Part shown: positions 45,444 to 55,833 of the stretch, piece after piece
How the letters are laid out: the number at the start of each line of letters is the position of its first letter
Numbering within the stretch: position 1 is the stretch's first letter
Source of the DNA: Crassaminicella profunda
GTDB taxonomy: Bacteria; Bacillota; Clostridia; Peptostreptococcales; Thermotaleaceae
Assembly: GCF_019884785.1 (NCBI RefSeq)
Contig: NZ_CP082326.1
Coordinates: forward strand, 3,775,355 to 3,839,354
Direction: 5' to 3'
Length of the DNA: 64,000 nt
Notes under the pieces: model-generated
Told to the model about the DNA's origin: nothing
The model's input: the letters and a program-made list of their open reading frames with translations, nothing else
The model's database searches: none
Program-made: the position numbers and the translations under genes

Positions 45444-45600
45444 AGCTATATAGGCTGTAGGGTTTCGAATAGCTAGATTTATTGATATTTTTAAATAGCT
45501 CTTTTTTGGTAAAAATCATAAAGATATGATGTAAACACCCTTGTTTTTCACCCATAAACAGCACCTTCTAGTTATTGATTTTACTTAATTACAAAGGTTA
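45444..45600 (-). other. CRISPR leader
   Basis: AT-rich, non-coding sequence directly before the first repeat in transcription order, ending CCTATATAGCT at the repeat junction. The remainder of the 540-base gap up to the next gene holds the leader promoter (45588-45617), an inverted repeat (45629-45654) and the chemoreceptor terminator (45851-45888); nothing else is recognisable. Confidence 0.75.
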
Positions 45601-45617
45601 GTCTCCAAATTTGTCAA
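45588..45617 (-). promoter_or_regulatory. probable leader promoter for pre-crRNA
   Basis: Minus strand TTGACA (45612-45617), an 18-base spacer, TGTAAT (45588-45593). The start would fall about 140 bases before the first repeat. Confidence 0.65.
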
Positions 45618-45850
45618 TAATTTTATAGGAACAAAGCTTTATAAGTCTTTGTTCTTTCTTTAGGATTCCCTTTTTTAAGATAAATCTTTCTTTTATGAGT
45701 TTATCATATATTTCCATTGTCAGCAATCTATCTACATACTAAATATGATAGAAATAACAGCCTACATAATTTTTCACATTAGGCAAAAAAATCTAACGAG
45801 AATAAACCTAGAATAATTATATTGTTTATGCAATATAAGAATTAGAATAA

Positions 45851-45888
45851 AAAAAATGAGATACAGTTTCTAACTGCTCTCATTTTTT
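45851..45888 (-). terminator. intrinsic terminator of the right-hand chemoreceptor gene
   Basis: AATGAGA...AGTT pairs with AACT...TCTCATT; T-run on the minus strand. It lies about 100 bases after the gene. Confidence 0.75.
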
Positions 45889-45985
45889 CTTATTGTATCA
45901 GTTTCTATAGATATTACAAATAAACACACGCAAAGATCCATTTATGATAAATTTTTCAATCTCCTTAAAAATACTATTTAATTCT

Positions 45986-47980
45986 CTATATTTTAAACCT
46001 ACTCATTTCTTCATTTAATTTCATAGAAAGATTATCTAATTTATCTGCAGCTTCTGCAATTTGTTCTACTGCCATTGCTTGCTGCTGCATGGAAGCATTC
46101 ACTTCTTCTGATGATGCAGCTGTTTCTTCAGATACTGCTGAAATATTTTCTATGGCTTTTACAATAATATCCTTATCTTCATTTATATGATTTGCAAAAT
46201 CGCTAAGTTGTTCAATTTTTTCTGTAATACCATGTACTTCATTCGATATTTTTTCAAATGATCCATATACTTCTACAACTGATTCTGTCTGTCCTTTGGA
46301 TCTGTCTTTTACCTCTTTCATAATGCCTACTGTATTGTTACTTTCATCTTGAACATTTACAATAATTTCTTTGATTTCCTGAGAAGATACTCTTGATTCT
46401 TCAGCAAGTTTTCTGATTTGCTCTGCAACTACTGTAAATCCTTTCCCTGCTTCTCCTGCTCTTGCTGCTTCTATAGAAGCATTGAGTGCTAATAGATTTG
46501 TCTGATCCGCAATAGCATCTATGGTTTCTAATATGTTTCCTATATCTTTTATTCGATTGTCTAAATCAATGATAGCTCCTTCAATAGCTTGGGTTCCTTG
46601 GTTATTGAGCTCTGTTTTTTCTTTTAGTTCATTCACCATATCCATACTTGTATCACTTGTATGCATCACATGTTCAGCAGATTTTTTAATATGATCAAAA
46701 TTGGTTGTCAATTCATTAAAGTTATCCGCTAATTTTATTGTAAGGTTTGCTCCCTTCTCTGCATCAGTAGCTTGATCTGTTGCGCCCCTTGCAATGGTAT
46801 CAATAGCTGCTGCTACCTCTTCTGCAGCTGAACTAGTTAGTTCAGAAGTTGCAGCTAAATTTTGAGAAGATGAAGTAATATTCGTAGATACCTCCTGTAT
46901 ACGATTTGTAAGTTTTGCTAAGTCCTCTACCATCGTATTAAAATGAATCCCTAACTGACCGATTTCATCTTTTCTTTTTATTTTTCTTCTTATGGAAAGG
47001 TCTCCTTCACTTACCTTTTTCATATCATGCACAAGGGTTTTAATAGGATTGGTAATAGAGGTAGCAAATGCATATGCAATTCCTATTGCAATAAGCAGTG
47101 CAATTCCCCCAACCATTAGGGTATTTTTTAATATGCTCGCAGTTTTTTCTTGTATTTCATCTATATACATACCCGCTGCAATTTTCCAGTTTAGTTTATC
47201 CAATGTACTGTATACAACAAATTTTTTATAAGTTATCCCTTCTTCATCCCAGTCATAATCTACAATGCCATTCTTATCTTTTCCCATGACTTCAAGTATT
47301 TTTTTTACAGGTAGCGTCTTTCCTATAACACCTTCATTTTTATGAAATATAACCATTCCACTTCCATCTACTACAAAAGGATATCCTTTTTGTCCTATTT
47401 TAACATTGTTTAACATTTCTGCTAGAGTATCTAATCCTATATCTACTGCTAGTACTCCAGCAAGTTGATTCTTTTCATCATATATAGGTTTAACTGCTGA
47501 AACGATCCATTTTTTCGTTGTGTTATCCACATATGGTTGTGTCCATGACAGATTTTGTTTCTTTACAGCTTCTATATACCAAGGTCTTTGGGTAGGATCA
47601 TAACTCTGACTTGGTTGAGGAAATACCTTTTTATCTTTTGTTCCTATATATATAGATTCAATATCTTTACGAGACTTTTTAAAGTTATCAAATTTTTTCA
47701 ATACATCTGCTAATGCATCTGGATTAGAGGAAATTTGCCTAATGTCTTCTTCATTCGATATAAAGTTTATAAAGCTTTCTATCCCCCCTAAGTAATTATC
47801 AACAGATAAATTTAATTGTTCTATTGTCTGTAACGAAGAGTCCTTTAATTCTTTTTCTGTTACACTTACTGATTTTAAATAATCATTTGTCCCTAAAGAA
47901 ACTAATGGTAATGCAATGAGAAGTACCAATATTGTAATTAACTTAAATCTTATTCCCGTTTTCTTTGATTTCTTTTCCAT
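45986..47980 (-). CDS. methyl-accepting chemotaxis protein with dCache sensor (right of the CRISPR array)
   Basis: A 664-residue chemoreceptor with the same plan as the one at 39576-41576: TM1 at about 12-30, dCache ([64 protein letters not shown]), TM2, HAMP and the tip [38 protein letters not shown]. The two are visibly homologous end to end, so they arose by duplication and may sense related ligands. The ATG at 47980 is chosen over the one three codons earlier because AAGGA lies 9 bases before it. Confidence 0.93.
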   Translation of the reverse strand: MEKKSKKTGIRFKLITILVLLIALPLVSLGTNDYLKSVSVTEKELKDSSLQTIEQLNLSVDNYLGGIESFINFISNEEDIRQISSNPDALADVLKKFDNFKKSRKDIESIYIGTKDKKVFPQPSQSYDPTQRPWYIEAVKKQNLSWTQPYVDNTTKKWIVSAVKPIYDEKNQLAGVLAVDIGLDTLAEMLNNVKIGQKGYPFVVDGSGMVIFHKNEGVIGKTLPVKKILEVMGKDKNGIVDYDWDEEGITYKKFVVYSTLDKLNWKIAAGMYIDEIQEKTASILKNTLMVGGIALLIAIGIAYAFATSITNPIKTLVHDMKKVSEGDLSIRRKIKRKDEIGQLGIHFNTMVEDLAKLTNRIQEVSTNITSSSQNLAATSELTSSAAEEVAAAIDTIARGATDQATDAEKGANLTIKLADNFNELTTNFDHIKKSAEHVMHTSDTSMDMVNELKEKTELNNQGTQAIEGAIIDLDNRIKDIGNILETIDAIADQTNLLALNASIEAARAGEAGKGFTVVAEQIRKLAEESRVSSQEIKEIIVNVQDESNNTVGIMKEVKDRSKGQTESVVEVYGSFEKISNEVHGITEKIEQLSDFANHINEDKDIIVKAIENISAVSEETAASSEEVNASMQQQAMAVEQIAEAADKLDNLSMKLNEEMSRFKI

Positions 47981-48235
47981 ATTTCTCATTCCTTTCTTAA
48001 TGATTGAATGATCTAATCATTTGACTATTTTTCATTAGCTGATGGTAAATATATTATAATTTACCGCATTTTATAGTATATACCAATCATTAATATAGGA
48101 CGATGTATCTAAATTGCTAAATTTAATAGAATTCATTCAATTTTTAAAGTAAATTCAACATTTATATATGTATCCTTGAAATCTCTAGAGTTTTCTACGT
48201 TTTCCACAAGCTATTCTTTTCTAGCTATTTCCCAT

Positions 48236-48263
48236 AAAAATAAGTGGCATACACCACTTATTT
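48236..48263 (-). terminator. intrinsic terminator of the citE-like/StiP/HAD operon
   Basis: AAATAAGTGG (48238-48247) pairs with CCACTTATTT (48254-48263), T-rich on the minus strand. It overlaps the HAD stop codon. Confidence 0.8.
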
Positions 48264-49062
48264 ATCCAATACTCCTTGCATAACCATTTATTTTCTCTAG
48301 TATTTCCTCTGCAGCAAAAATCCCTTCTTTTTCTGTAAAAATAATATTTTCTGCTTCTTCATTATTCCTATGAATCTTATAAATTTCACCATGTGGAGGA
48401 GCAAAGCTTATATCCGCTCCTTTTAGCATGGGAAGGTCTAGGAGAGAATCTCCTGCTGAAATAATAAAATCTATATTTTCTCGTTCCTTTATATGCTCCA
48501 GGGCTTTCCATTTACATACATAGTGTGGAACAAAATATAACTTCCTTCCCTGTAAAGATACCTTCCAATTTCTAGCCTCTAACCAATCCATAAATAAGTC
48601 TAACTTTTCCATAGGAATCTTTTCTCTATCAACAATACAATAAGTAAACAAGTCATCAGCCATTCTTCTTCTTATGACCCAATCATCAGATGCAATCTCT
48701 TTAAATTTTGATAAAAGATCTTCAAGGGGCAAGCAATCTTCTTTTATTTTCTTTTGAACCAAGTCATTCCATTCTGTATCTATTTCTCCGTCTATTAATA
48801 TATTCCCCCCATTACTAGTAATAGCATACTTTGGTGCAATCTCTTCTAAAATGCTAATTCTTTTATACTGTTCAATAGTACGAGTTGTAACAGGTATAAA
48901 TAATAGATCTTTGCTTAATTCTTTTAGTCCTCTGATTGCATTTTCTGTCATAAAAGATATTTCTTCATCCTCTTTTTTTTCAATTAATCTTATGCCTTCA
49001 CCCTTTGAAATAAATTTTTTAGAATAAATTAATGTACGGTCCAAATCACTTGCAAATATCAT
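48262..49062 (-). CDS. HAD-family phosphohydrolase of the Ter cluster
   Basis: A 266-residue Cof-like HAD phosphatase. Motif I is FASDLDRTLIYS (Asp nucleophile), motif II lies in LLFIPVTTRTIEQY, the Lys of motif III in CKWKALEHIKE, and motif IV is DFIISAGDSLLDLPMLKGAD. It overlaps the PRTase/StiP gene by 17 bases. HAD genes of this type recur next to the StiP, PRTase and CitE-like genes of Ter stress systems, where they are thought to help make a nucleoside-like metabolite; that role is a published prediction, not something seen here. Confidence 0.85.
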   Translation of the reverse strand: MIFASDLDRTLIYSKKFISKGEGIRLIEKKEDEEISFMTENAIRGLKELSKDLLFIPVTTRTIEQYKRISILEEIAPKYAITSNGGNILIDGEIDTEWNDLVQKKIKEDCLPLEDLLSKFKEIASDDWVIRRRMADDLFTYCIVDREKIPMEKLDLFMDWLEARNWKVSLQGRKLYFVPHYVCKWKALEHIKERENIDFIISAGDSLLDLPMLKGADISFAPPHGEIYKIHRNNEEAENIIFTEKEGIFAAEEILEKINGYARSIG

Positions 49063-51550
49063 TGTTTTTCTCCTTTAAAGGTTTTATAATTCCACAGCAC
49101 TCATAAGTCATATCTTGATAAATTTCAACAGATACGTTTTTGTCCTCTGCTAATAGTAAAATATGCTTTAGATTAGGATTTTTTCTATCCTTAACTAGAA
49201 TCTTCCATGGAATTCTTCTTAATAATACTCTTGTAGTCTCCCCGATCCCTGGTTTGATTAAATTGATATCTTCAATTTTAAATGCTTCTTGTATGGTTTT
49301 AATGTCCTTTAGTCCTGCCCACGTAGGAATAGATTCTTCTACTTCATTGCTCCCCATTGCAATCAAATCTTTTACTTCTTTAAATTCTTTTACAATAGTC
49401 TCTATAAAAAGCTTTGATACATCTTCATTTTCTAGTTCTTTATAATATTTTGCTCCATGAAAATCTCTTGGTCCTATCAAATCTTTTCTGTGTACTGTCC
49501 TACTTACCAACCCTGAAACAGTAGAATTTAAACATGCACTAGCAATTAAAAAATCCTCTCTTGTACCATAGGTAGATACACAATGTCCTGGATCTGCTAA
49601 TACTGCCAAATCATTATTTAAGTGAATACCATATTTTTCTTCAAACTCGGCACATGCCTTACTTAAAACCTTTGTAATAGCACCTTTTCCTGTCCATCCA
49701 TCTACAAATTGAATATTTTTGTCTGGATGTTCTTTTAACATGTATTTTACAGCATTTTCATCAATGCCTTTTCCTCTTATAATAGATATGCTGTAATGAG
49801 GAAGACTTAAATCATATTTATATTCTATATAACGCTTAATGAGTATTCCTACAGGGGTTCCTGCTCTTGCTAAGGATACGAGTACTGTATCTTTTCCTCT
49901 ATTGCTTAGAATCTTTTCAGCAACAACACCTACAGCTATAGCTAATCTTTTTGCTGATTCCTTTAAGGAAATATGAAATAGATCAATATATTCTTTTGTA
50001 GGCTTGTATTCTACTGGAAGCATTTCAGAATAATGGGTTCCACTCTGAATTAATCTTTCACGCTCCTTTGTTCCCTTCTCTTCCATAATATTACTTATAT
50101 CTTTTAAAAGAAAGGTAACATCATTCTTTTCATAGCTTCCTATTTTACTAGGCTCTGGCAATTCATCATTACTTGAACAGATGATAACATTTATATATGG
50201 AATACCTAAATTCCTTAGAACATCCATTACTATACCTATTCTATTTTTAGAAACTTCCCGTTCGAAGAATATAAAACAATCATTATAATATCCATAAGAA
50301 ATATTATAAAGATAATTCATAATAGAAGGATCATCCGGACTTTTAAAGACATACGCATTTTTTATGGCATATTCTGATTCTTTAGATGGATGAATAGGAC
50401 TTCTTGTTGAAGAATGATACATTACCCCTTCCCCCATATAGGCTGCAATCTTCATAGGGATATACATAAATTCTCCTGTACCAAGGCACAGGGTTTTTTG
50501 TCCTTTTCTTTTTTTCTTGAAAGACTCTCCTATTTTTTTACATGCATAATCGATTTCTTGACCCTCTTCACTTTTTATCCCAAATCTTCCTGTTTCCTTT
50601 AAATAAGGACATGTGTTTATTTTTTCTTTACTGTCAATGGATGAAAATAATAATTTTTTAAAATAGGACTCTTCATCCTGTAGTCTAACAATATTAATTT
50701 CTGGTTTTATCACATCTTCTCTATTTTCTTTCTCAAAAGATACATCCTCTACTGGCTTTCCTTCTACCTCTATAGCTCCTTTCGCCAAAGAAACCGTATG
50801 GATTTTTATCCCCAATCTGTTCTCTAATTCCTCATATCTTTTTAAATCTTCTTCTTTTCTCCAATCTAGTATAGACACGACTACATATTCTTTTCTTGGA
50901 AATTTATTTTGAATAGCTTCAATAATATTTACTGCTGTTTTTCCTGTTGTAATCTCATCATCTACCAAAATAATAGGTTCTTTTGACTGAAGTAAATTTT
51001 TATCTAATGGATAAAATCCATGGGTAGTGGCATGAGAATGTTCTTCTTCAAAGTGAAAACCTTCTTCAATATTTAAAAGTTTTTCTCTTGTTGTATGGAT
51101 ATACCTTGCATTTTCAAAATTTTCAAACACGCTATGTCCAAGAGCTGTAGCTGTCTCTGCAAATCCGATAAACAAAGCTTTCTCTGGTAGTTGAATAGGT
51201 TGTTTTCTGATCTTTTCATATATTTTTTCAGATTCTTTCTGATCTACTATTCCTTTAAGGATCTCTTCTGTATGAAAGAGATCACTTTTGTAAACTTCTT
51301 TCATCAATTCCCTGGCAAGTAAAGCTCCTGTAAGCAAAGCTATTTGAGGAATTACTGGAATATGCTTTCCAAGGACTTTACTGACAAATAAAAATCCTCT
51401 TTTCTTATTTTTTCTTGCCGCCATTGAAAATAGCTTATCCATAGGAATCTTGTAAGGATTTTTTGTAATATCTATGGTTACACGTAAATCATTTAAGATG
51501 TTATAAATGTGTTTTTCTGGTAAGCAAGCTTGTAAAGTTTTGTCCTTCAT
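49046..51550 (-). CDS. fused phosphoribosyltransferase-TRSP-StiP protein of the Ter cluster
   Basis: An 834-residue three-part protein. Residues about 30-270 are a phosphoribosyltransferase with the PRPP loop ILVDDEITTGKT (about 195-205). A TRSP domain follows at about 310-470, marked by the naming motif STRSP in YHSSTRSPIHPSKESEYA. Residues about 510-740 are a StiP (PRTase-like, annotated cysteine protease) domain with VLVSLARAGTPVGILIKRY, IQFVDGWTGKGAI and DPGHCVSTYGTREDF. In many bacteria these halves are separate adjacent genes. The ATG at 51550 is preferred after GGGGTG. It overlaps the CitE-like gene by 50 bases and the HAD gene by 17. Confidence 0.85.
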   Translation of the reverse strand: MKDKTLQACLPEKHIYNILNDLRVTIDITKNPYKIPMDKLFSMAARKNKKRGFLFVSKVLGKHIPVIPQIALLTGALLARELMKEVYKSDLFHTEEILKGIVDQKESEKIYEKIRKQPIQLPEKALFIGFAETATALGHSVFENFENARYIHTTREKLLNIEEGFHFEEEHSHATTHGFYPLDKNLLQSKEPIILVDDEITTGKTAVNIIEAIQNKFPRKEYVVVSILDWRKEEDLKRYEELENRLGIKIHTVSLAKGAIEVEGKPVEDVSFEKENREDVIKPEINIVRLQDEESYFKKLLFSSIDSKEKINTCPYLKETGRFGIKSEEGQEIDYACKKIGESFKKKRKGQKTLCLGTGEFMYIPMKIAAYMGEGVMYHSSTRSPIHPSKESEYAIKNAYVFKSPDDPSIMNYLYNISYGYYNDCFIFFEREVSKNRIGIVMDVLRNLGIPYINVIICSSNDELPEPSKIGSYEKNDVTFLLKDISNIMEEKGTKERERLIQSGTHYSEMLPVEYKPTKEYIDLFHISLKESAKRLAIAVGVVAEKILSNRGKDTVLVSLARAGTPVGILIKRYIEYKYDLSLPHYSISIIRGKGIDENAVKYMLKEHPDKNIQFVDGWTGKGAITKVLSKACAEFEEKYGIHLNNDLAVLADPGHCVSTYGTREDFLIASACLNSTVSGLVSRTVHRKDLIGPRDFHGAKYYKELENEDVSKLFIETIVKEFKEVKDLIAMGSNEVEESIPTWAGLKDIKTIQEAFKIEDINLIKPGIGETTRVLLRRIPWKILVKDRKNPNLKHILLLAEDKNVSVEIYQDMTYECCGIIKPLKEKNNDICK

Positions 51551-52691
51551 GATACACCCCATATATTTTTGATTTTTTTAGTATTTTCTTTGCCCAATTC
51601 AGATGTGGCTTGATTTCATTCATTTTATTTTCATACTGGCTTTTCATAACACCAACACTGCCATCATTATTTTTTATAATACTTAATGCATCCATATACT
51701 CTTCATGACTTACCACATATAATGCTTGTACAGGTGCAATATGACTTGGATGAATAATAGTTTTTCCCATAAAGCCATTTGCTTTGTCTAGTAATACTTC
51801 ACGAATCAGTCCATCTAAATACGCATTTAATAATTCTCTTCGAATTTCAATCCCTTCTGATCCATAAGCCTCTTCAAAAGGACTTCTCCTAAGCTGAGGT
51901 TTTAATACTCTATCCCCACTTGAAAAATACTCCCATACAGGAGCAGATACAACATACCCCTTATCTACCCTTGTAAAATAGTTTAGTATATCTGCAATAC
52001 AATCCCTGATAACAGAAATATCATAAATGGTCATATCATATCCTCTTCGAATACCAAATAGACTTGAAAAATCTGTAGCACCTACTCTTATGTTCAGTAC
52101 TAAATCATTGTATTCATCAAGTATTTCCCTTATACCATTGAGCGCTCCTATTCTAGTTTCTTTATAAAGGATATCTGCTGTTTCTAAAATTGGCATACCA
52201 TATAGTTTTGTCCCTAGAATGCTATTGATCTTTTTTAAATTTTTTAAAAAGATCTCTCCATTCCTCCATGAAAACTTAGGAAATACAAAACCTGTGAGAA
52301 GAGATAAGTTTTCATTAATTTTATCTGCCATCCTAAGCATCTGCTCTGGATCTCTTACCCTTAAAAAAATAAGTGGAATCTGTTCATCCTCTAATTTACC
52401 ATTTTTTATGGCTTCTGATAAAGCTTTTAAATTATCCTCTACCTTTTGCTCTGCCTCTCTCACTGCCTTGTCTCCAATAGCATCCTCAAGACACATGACC
52501 ATAGACACCATACCTGTATTCTTTTTCTCTATAATATCTTGTACAATATTATCTTTTGTAGCAGGCATATATAAAACTGCACCCAGCCCATAAGATAATA
52601 TTTTTTTTGGATCATCTCTATAAAAGGCTTCTGGAGGAGAATAAAAAATATCTTTAATCTCTTCGTCCGTTAAATAACTAAAATATCTCAT
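51501..52691 (-). CDS. HpcH/HpaI aldolase/citrate lyase-like (CitE-like) protein of the Ter cluster
   Basis: A 396-residue TIM-barrel C-C lyase. ALGAVLYMPATKDNI at the start, MVMCLEDAIGDKAV (metal-binding Glu/Asp), IFLRVRDPEQM and GIREILDEYNDLVLNIRVGATDFSSLFG are CitE-superfamily features. The FGIRRGYDMTIYDI and GKTIIHPSHIAPVQALYVV segments place it in the subfamily found with TerD and StiP genes. It is the first gene of the three-gene unit CitE-like, PRTase-TRSP-StiP, HAD. The substrate is unknown. Confidence 0.88.
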   Translation of the reverse strand: MRYFSYLTDEEIKDIFYSPPEAFYRDDPKKILSYGLGAVLYMPATKDNIVQDIIEKKNTGMVSMVMCLEDAIGDKAVREAEQKVEDNLKALSEAIKNGKLEDEQIPLIFLRVRDPEQMLRMADKINENLSLLTGFVFPKFSWRNGEIFLKNLKKINSILGTKLYGMPILETADILYKETRIGALNGIREILDEYNDLVLNIRVGATDFSSLFGIRRGYDMTIYDISVIRDCIADILNYFTRVDKGYVVSAPVWEYFSSGDRVLKPQLRRSPFEEAYGSEGIEIRRELLNAYLDGLIREVLLDKANGFMGKTIIHPSHIAPVQALYVVSHEEYMDALSIIKNNDGSVGVMKSQYENKMNEIKPHLNWAKKILKKSKIYGVYHEGQNFTSLLTRKTHL

Positions 52692-52931
52692 ACCTAATCC
52701 CCTTTTAAATATTCTTATTTATTTCTACACATATCTATGGATTAGCACGATTAAAACTTAATCATACAATGTGAGAAGATAAAATCCTTTTAGTAACTTT
52801 TCTTTATTTTTGAATTATTTATCTATATAGAAATTGTATCAATAAAACCTATGAAAACAAATAGAAAAATCAGTAATTTTTTTATAATATTTCTACAAAG
52901 CAATAAAAAACATTTTTCGAAAGAGTTGCAA

Positions 52932-52963
52932 AAAAACCCAAAACGCAAAACGCTTTGGGTTTC
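52932..52963 (-). terminator. intrinsic terminator of the terD-AIM24-terD-terD operon
   Basis: Minus strand AACCCAAAGCG, TTTT loop, GCGTTTTGGGTT, then T-run. It separates the TerD operon from the CitE-like operon. Confidence 0.85.
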
Positions 52964-52991
52964 CTTCCTATTTTTTATCTTAAAAAATTAT

Positions 52992-53573
52992 TTAGTCTAC
53001 TTGAAGCCCATAATTTTTACAAAGGGCAGCCAATCCTCCTTGAAATCCACTACCAATGGCATTAAACTTCCATTCTCCACCATGACGATAAATTTCACAA
53101 ACAACTAAAGCTGTTTCAACAGAGAATTCTTCCCCTAAATCATAACGAAGTACTTCCTCGTTTGTTTCTTCATTTACAACGCGAACATAAGCATTGGAAA
53201 CTTGTCCAAAGTTTTGTGATCTTTGTACTGCATCATGAATTGTAACCGTAATACCAATGGTATGTATATGCTCAGGAATTTTTGAAAAATCGATTTTGAT
53301 TTCTTCATCATCCCCGTCCCCTTCTCCTGTTCTATTATCTCCAGTATGAATAATAGAACCATTTCCACCTTCTAAATTATTATAAAAAACAAAGTCTTGA
53401 TCATATTTTACTTTTCCATCTTCTCCAGCTAAAAATGCTGAAGCATCTAGGTCAAAATCATATCCTCCTGAATATTTATTGGTATCCCATCCAAGTCCTA
53501 CAATAATCTTTTTAAGTGCAGGATTTGATTTTGTTAAATCAATTCTTTGTCCTTTTGACAAATTAATACCCAT
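52992..53573 (-). CDS. TerD-family protein, copy 3
   Basis: A 193-residue TerD/TerE protein. The family marks are [35 protein letters not shown] and the acidic calcium-binding stretch [15 protein letters not shown], then a repeat of the fold ending [26 protein letters not shown]. Such proteins respond to tellurite, phage and envelope stress and may act with membrane complexes. It is nearly the same length and sequence as copy 1 and is the last gene of its operon. Confidence 0.95.
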   Translation of the reverse strand: MGINLSKGQRIDLTKSNPALKKIIVGLGWDTNKYSGGYDFDLDASAFLAGEDGKVKYDQDFVFYNNLEGGNGSIIHTGDNRTGEGDGDDEEIKIDFSKIPEHIHTIGITVTIHDAVQRSQNFGQVSNAYVRVVNEETNEEVLRYDLGEEFSVETALVVCEIYRHGGEWKFNAIGSGFQGGLAALCKNYGLQVD

Positions 53574-53594
53574 ACGTTTCAGCTCCTTTATCCT

Positions 53595-54206
53595 TTATGC
53601 ATATTTTTTTACAATTTCACTAAGTGATGCATCATTTGTTCCTTCGCCGATAGCACCAAACTTCCATTCTCCGTTATGACGATAAATCTCTCCTACCATT
53701 AAAGTTGTTTTTCCTGCATAATCATCTGAGAGATTATATCTAATAACTTCTTGCATATTTCCCCCATTTACCACGCGAATAAATGCATTTTTGATTAATC
53801 CAAAATCTTGCTTTCTTCTTATGCAATCATAAATGTTTACAACAAATACTAATCTTTGTATATTATTAGGTACAAGATCAAGAGTTACAAAAATTTGTTC
53901 GTCATCTCCTTCTCCTCCACCTGTAAGATTATCTCCTGAGTGAACAACACTTCCACAAGTACTTCTTAAATTTCCAAAATAGATAAGATCTTGTTTTCTA
54001 GTAAGTTTTCCATTAGCATCTAGCATGATTATAGATGCATCACAATCGATTTCTGGAGCCTTTTTTCCTCCCAAAAGACCTGATAAAAAGCCTCCTGTAT
54101 TTTTTTGCTCAACTGGATCCCATCCAAGTCCTACCATGATTTTAGAAAGTCCAGGGTTTGATTTTGTTAAATCAATTCTTTGACCCTTTTGTAAATTAAT
54201 TGCCAT
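53595..54206 (-). CDS. TerD-family protein, copy 2 (divergent)
   Basis: A 203-residue TerD protein more distant from the other two. It has LTKSNPGLSKIMVGLGWDPVEQKNTGGFLSGLLGGKKAPEIDCDASI, an inserted flexible GGFLSGLLGGKK stretch before the acidic part, and SGDNLTGGGEGDDEQI as the calcium-binding loop. The C-terminus (FGAIGEGTNDASLSEIVKKYA) differs from the FQGGL ending. It starts 21 bases upstream of copy 3. Confidence 0.93.
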   Translation of the reverse strand: MAINLQKGQRIDLTKSNPGLSKIMVGLGWDPVEQKNTGGFLSGLLGGKKAPEIDCDASIIMLDANGKLTRKQDLIYFGNLRSTCGSVVHSGDNLTGGGEGDDEQIFVTLDLVPNNIQRLVFVVNIYDCIRRKQDFGLIKNAFIRVVNGGNMQEVIRYNLSDDYAGKTTLMVGEIYRHNGEWKFGAIGEGTNDASLSEIVKKYA

Positions 54207-54335
54207 GATTACTCCTCCTTAATAATAAGGTTACTTTTCCAACAAAAAAGGAATTTTTCTACATAATATTACTAATTCTAACTTTTTCAAAAAATTCCTC
54301 CTTAAATTTATCCCTTTTTTCTTCAAATTTCTTTA

Positions 54336-55016
54336 TTATTTTGAAGAAGAAACAAATTGTCTTACCCATGAACCAAATCCACCAGGATTTCTAGTTTGAA
54401 TAAGAACTGTTCCAGGACCTCTGAATCTACAAACTAATCCTTCTCCAGAAGTAAAACTCGAAATCCATCCCTTTGCTGCTTTTTCAATGGTATATTGCAT
54501 ATATTCCGGCCAAGCCACTAAATGACTATTGTCTATAATTCGCTCTTCTCCTTGAGGGATATTAATAGCATGGATTGCCCCAAGGGAATTAAGGAATACT
54601 GTACCCCTTCCACTGATTTTTACAATGAAAAAGCCTTCTCCTGAAAACAATCCCTTTGATAGGTTCTGCATTTGTGTCGCTACTTCAATGTTTTGTGTTG
54701 CTGCTAAAAAGCCATCTTTTTGTACACATAAGCTATAAGAACCATCTAACTCTACATCAACAACTCCACCAAGGGCAGATGGTGCCAACAATACTTCTCC
54801 TGGTCCACGATTAGCCACAAGAGTTTGAAAGAAAAACTTCTCTCCTGCAAGCATTCTGCCTAGCCCCTTCATCAATCCACCTTCTGCACGACCTTCCACA
54901 TCAATAGTATTTGCCATAGATACCATTGCACCTGATTCTGCTTTGACCATTTCTCCTTTTCCTAAACTAATCTGTACCAATGGAAATGCTTCTTCATATA
55001 GTATTTTATAATCCAT
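54336..55016 (-). CDS. AIM24/TIGR00266-family protein
   Basis: A 226-residue soluble beta-rich protein. The family pattern is MVKAESGAMVSMANTIDVEGRAEGGLMKGLGRMLAGEKFFFQTLVANRGPGEVLLAPSALGGVV, with a second repeat containing GEGFFIVKISGRGTVFLNSLGAIHAI and the end CRFRGPGTVLIQTRNPGGFGSWVRQFV. AIM24-type proteins are trypsin-inhibitor-like folds that often accompany TerD genes; a role in envelope or phospholipid stress is suspected. It lies between two terD genes on the same strand. Confidence 0.9.
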   Translation of the reverse strand: MDYKILYEEAFPLVQISLGKGEMVKAESGAMVSMANTIDVEGRAEGGLMKGLGRMLAGEKFFFQTLVANRGPGEVLLAPSALGGVVDVELDGSYSLCVQKDGFLAATQNIEVATQMQNLSKGLFSGEGFFIVKISGRGTVFLNSLGAIHAINIPQGEERIIDNSHLVAWPEYMQYTIEKAAKGWISSFTSGEGLVCRFRGPGTVLIQTRNPGGFGSWVRQFVSSSK

Positions 55017-55134
55017 TTTTTCTCTCCTTTTAAAAAACTTGTTAAAATAGCTTTTTTACATCTAAATCTTTTTGATTCTTTATTAGATGTTATAAAAAAA
55101 GCAGAGCCAAGAATTGACTCTCCCTTTTTAAATA

Positions 55135-55713
55135 TTATACATTTAATCCAAAGTTTCCACAAAGAGCTCCTAATCCTCCTTGGAATCCACTACCTACTGC
55201 ATTGAACTTCCATTCTCCATTGTGTCGATAAAGTTCTCCAACTACAACAGCTGTTTCTATACTGAAATCTTCTCCAAGATCATATCGAATCAATTCTTCT
55301 CCACTAGCTTCATTTGCAATACGAATAAAAGCATTAGATACTTGTCCAAAATTTTGGTTTCTCTCTGTAGCCTGATGAATTGTAACTGTAAAATCAATTT
55401 TATGTATATTTTGAGGTACTTTACTTAAATCGATTTTTATTTGCTCGTCGTCTCCATCCCCTTCACCTGTTAGGTTATCTCCAAGATGCATTACAGATTG
55501 AGCTGCATCCTTTAGATTATTATAGAAGATAAAATCTTTTTCACTTGCAACCTTTCCATTTTCTCCTAGCATGAAAGCAGCAGCATCTAAGTCAAAATCT
55601 TTTCCACCATCATATTTGTTTACATCCCATCCTAAACCAACTAATACTTTTGTAAGACCTGGATTTGTTTTTGTTAAATCTACCTTTTGTCCTTTTTGTA
55701 AACTAATTGCCAT
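55135..55713 (-). CDS. TerD-family protein, copy 1
   Basis: A 192-residue TerD protein: [37 protein letters not shown], calcium-binding [20 protein letters not shown], and [25 protein letters not shown] at the end. It is the first gene of the terD-AIM24-terD-terD operon and the closest relative of copy 3, probably through local duplication. No terC or telA gene is in the window. Confidence 0.95.
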   Translation of the reverse strand: MAISLQKGQKVDLTKTNPGLTKVLVGLGWDVNKYDGGKDFDLDAAAFMLGENGKVASEKDFIFYNNLKDAAQSVMHLGDNLTGEGDGDDEQIKIDLSKVPQNIHKIDFTVTIHQATERNQNFGQVSNAFIRIANEASGEELIRYDLGEDFSIETAVVVGELYRHNGEWKFNAVGSGFQGGLGALCGNFGLNV

Positions 55714-55833
55714 GCTAAAACCTCCTATTTTTCTATCTTCTTTTCAGCTACTTATCCTTATTAAGGATTCTTCATTTTCAGCTAAATTCCTTCTATTTGT
55801 GAAGTATTTTTCAAATTCACTAAAAATATACCT

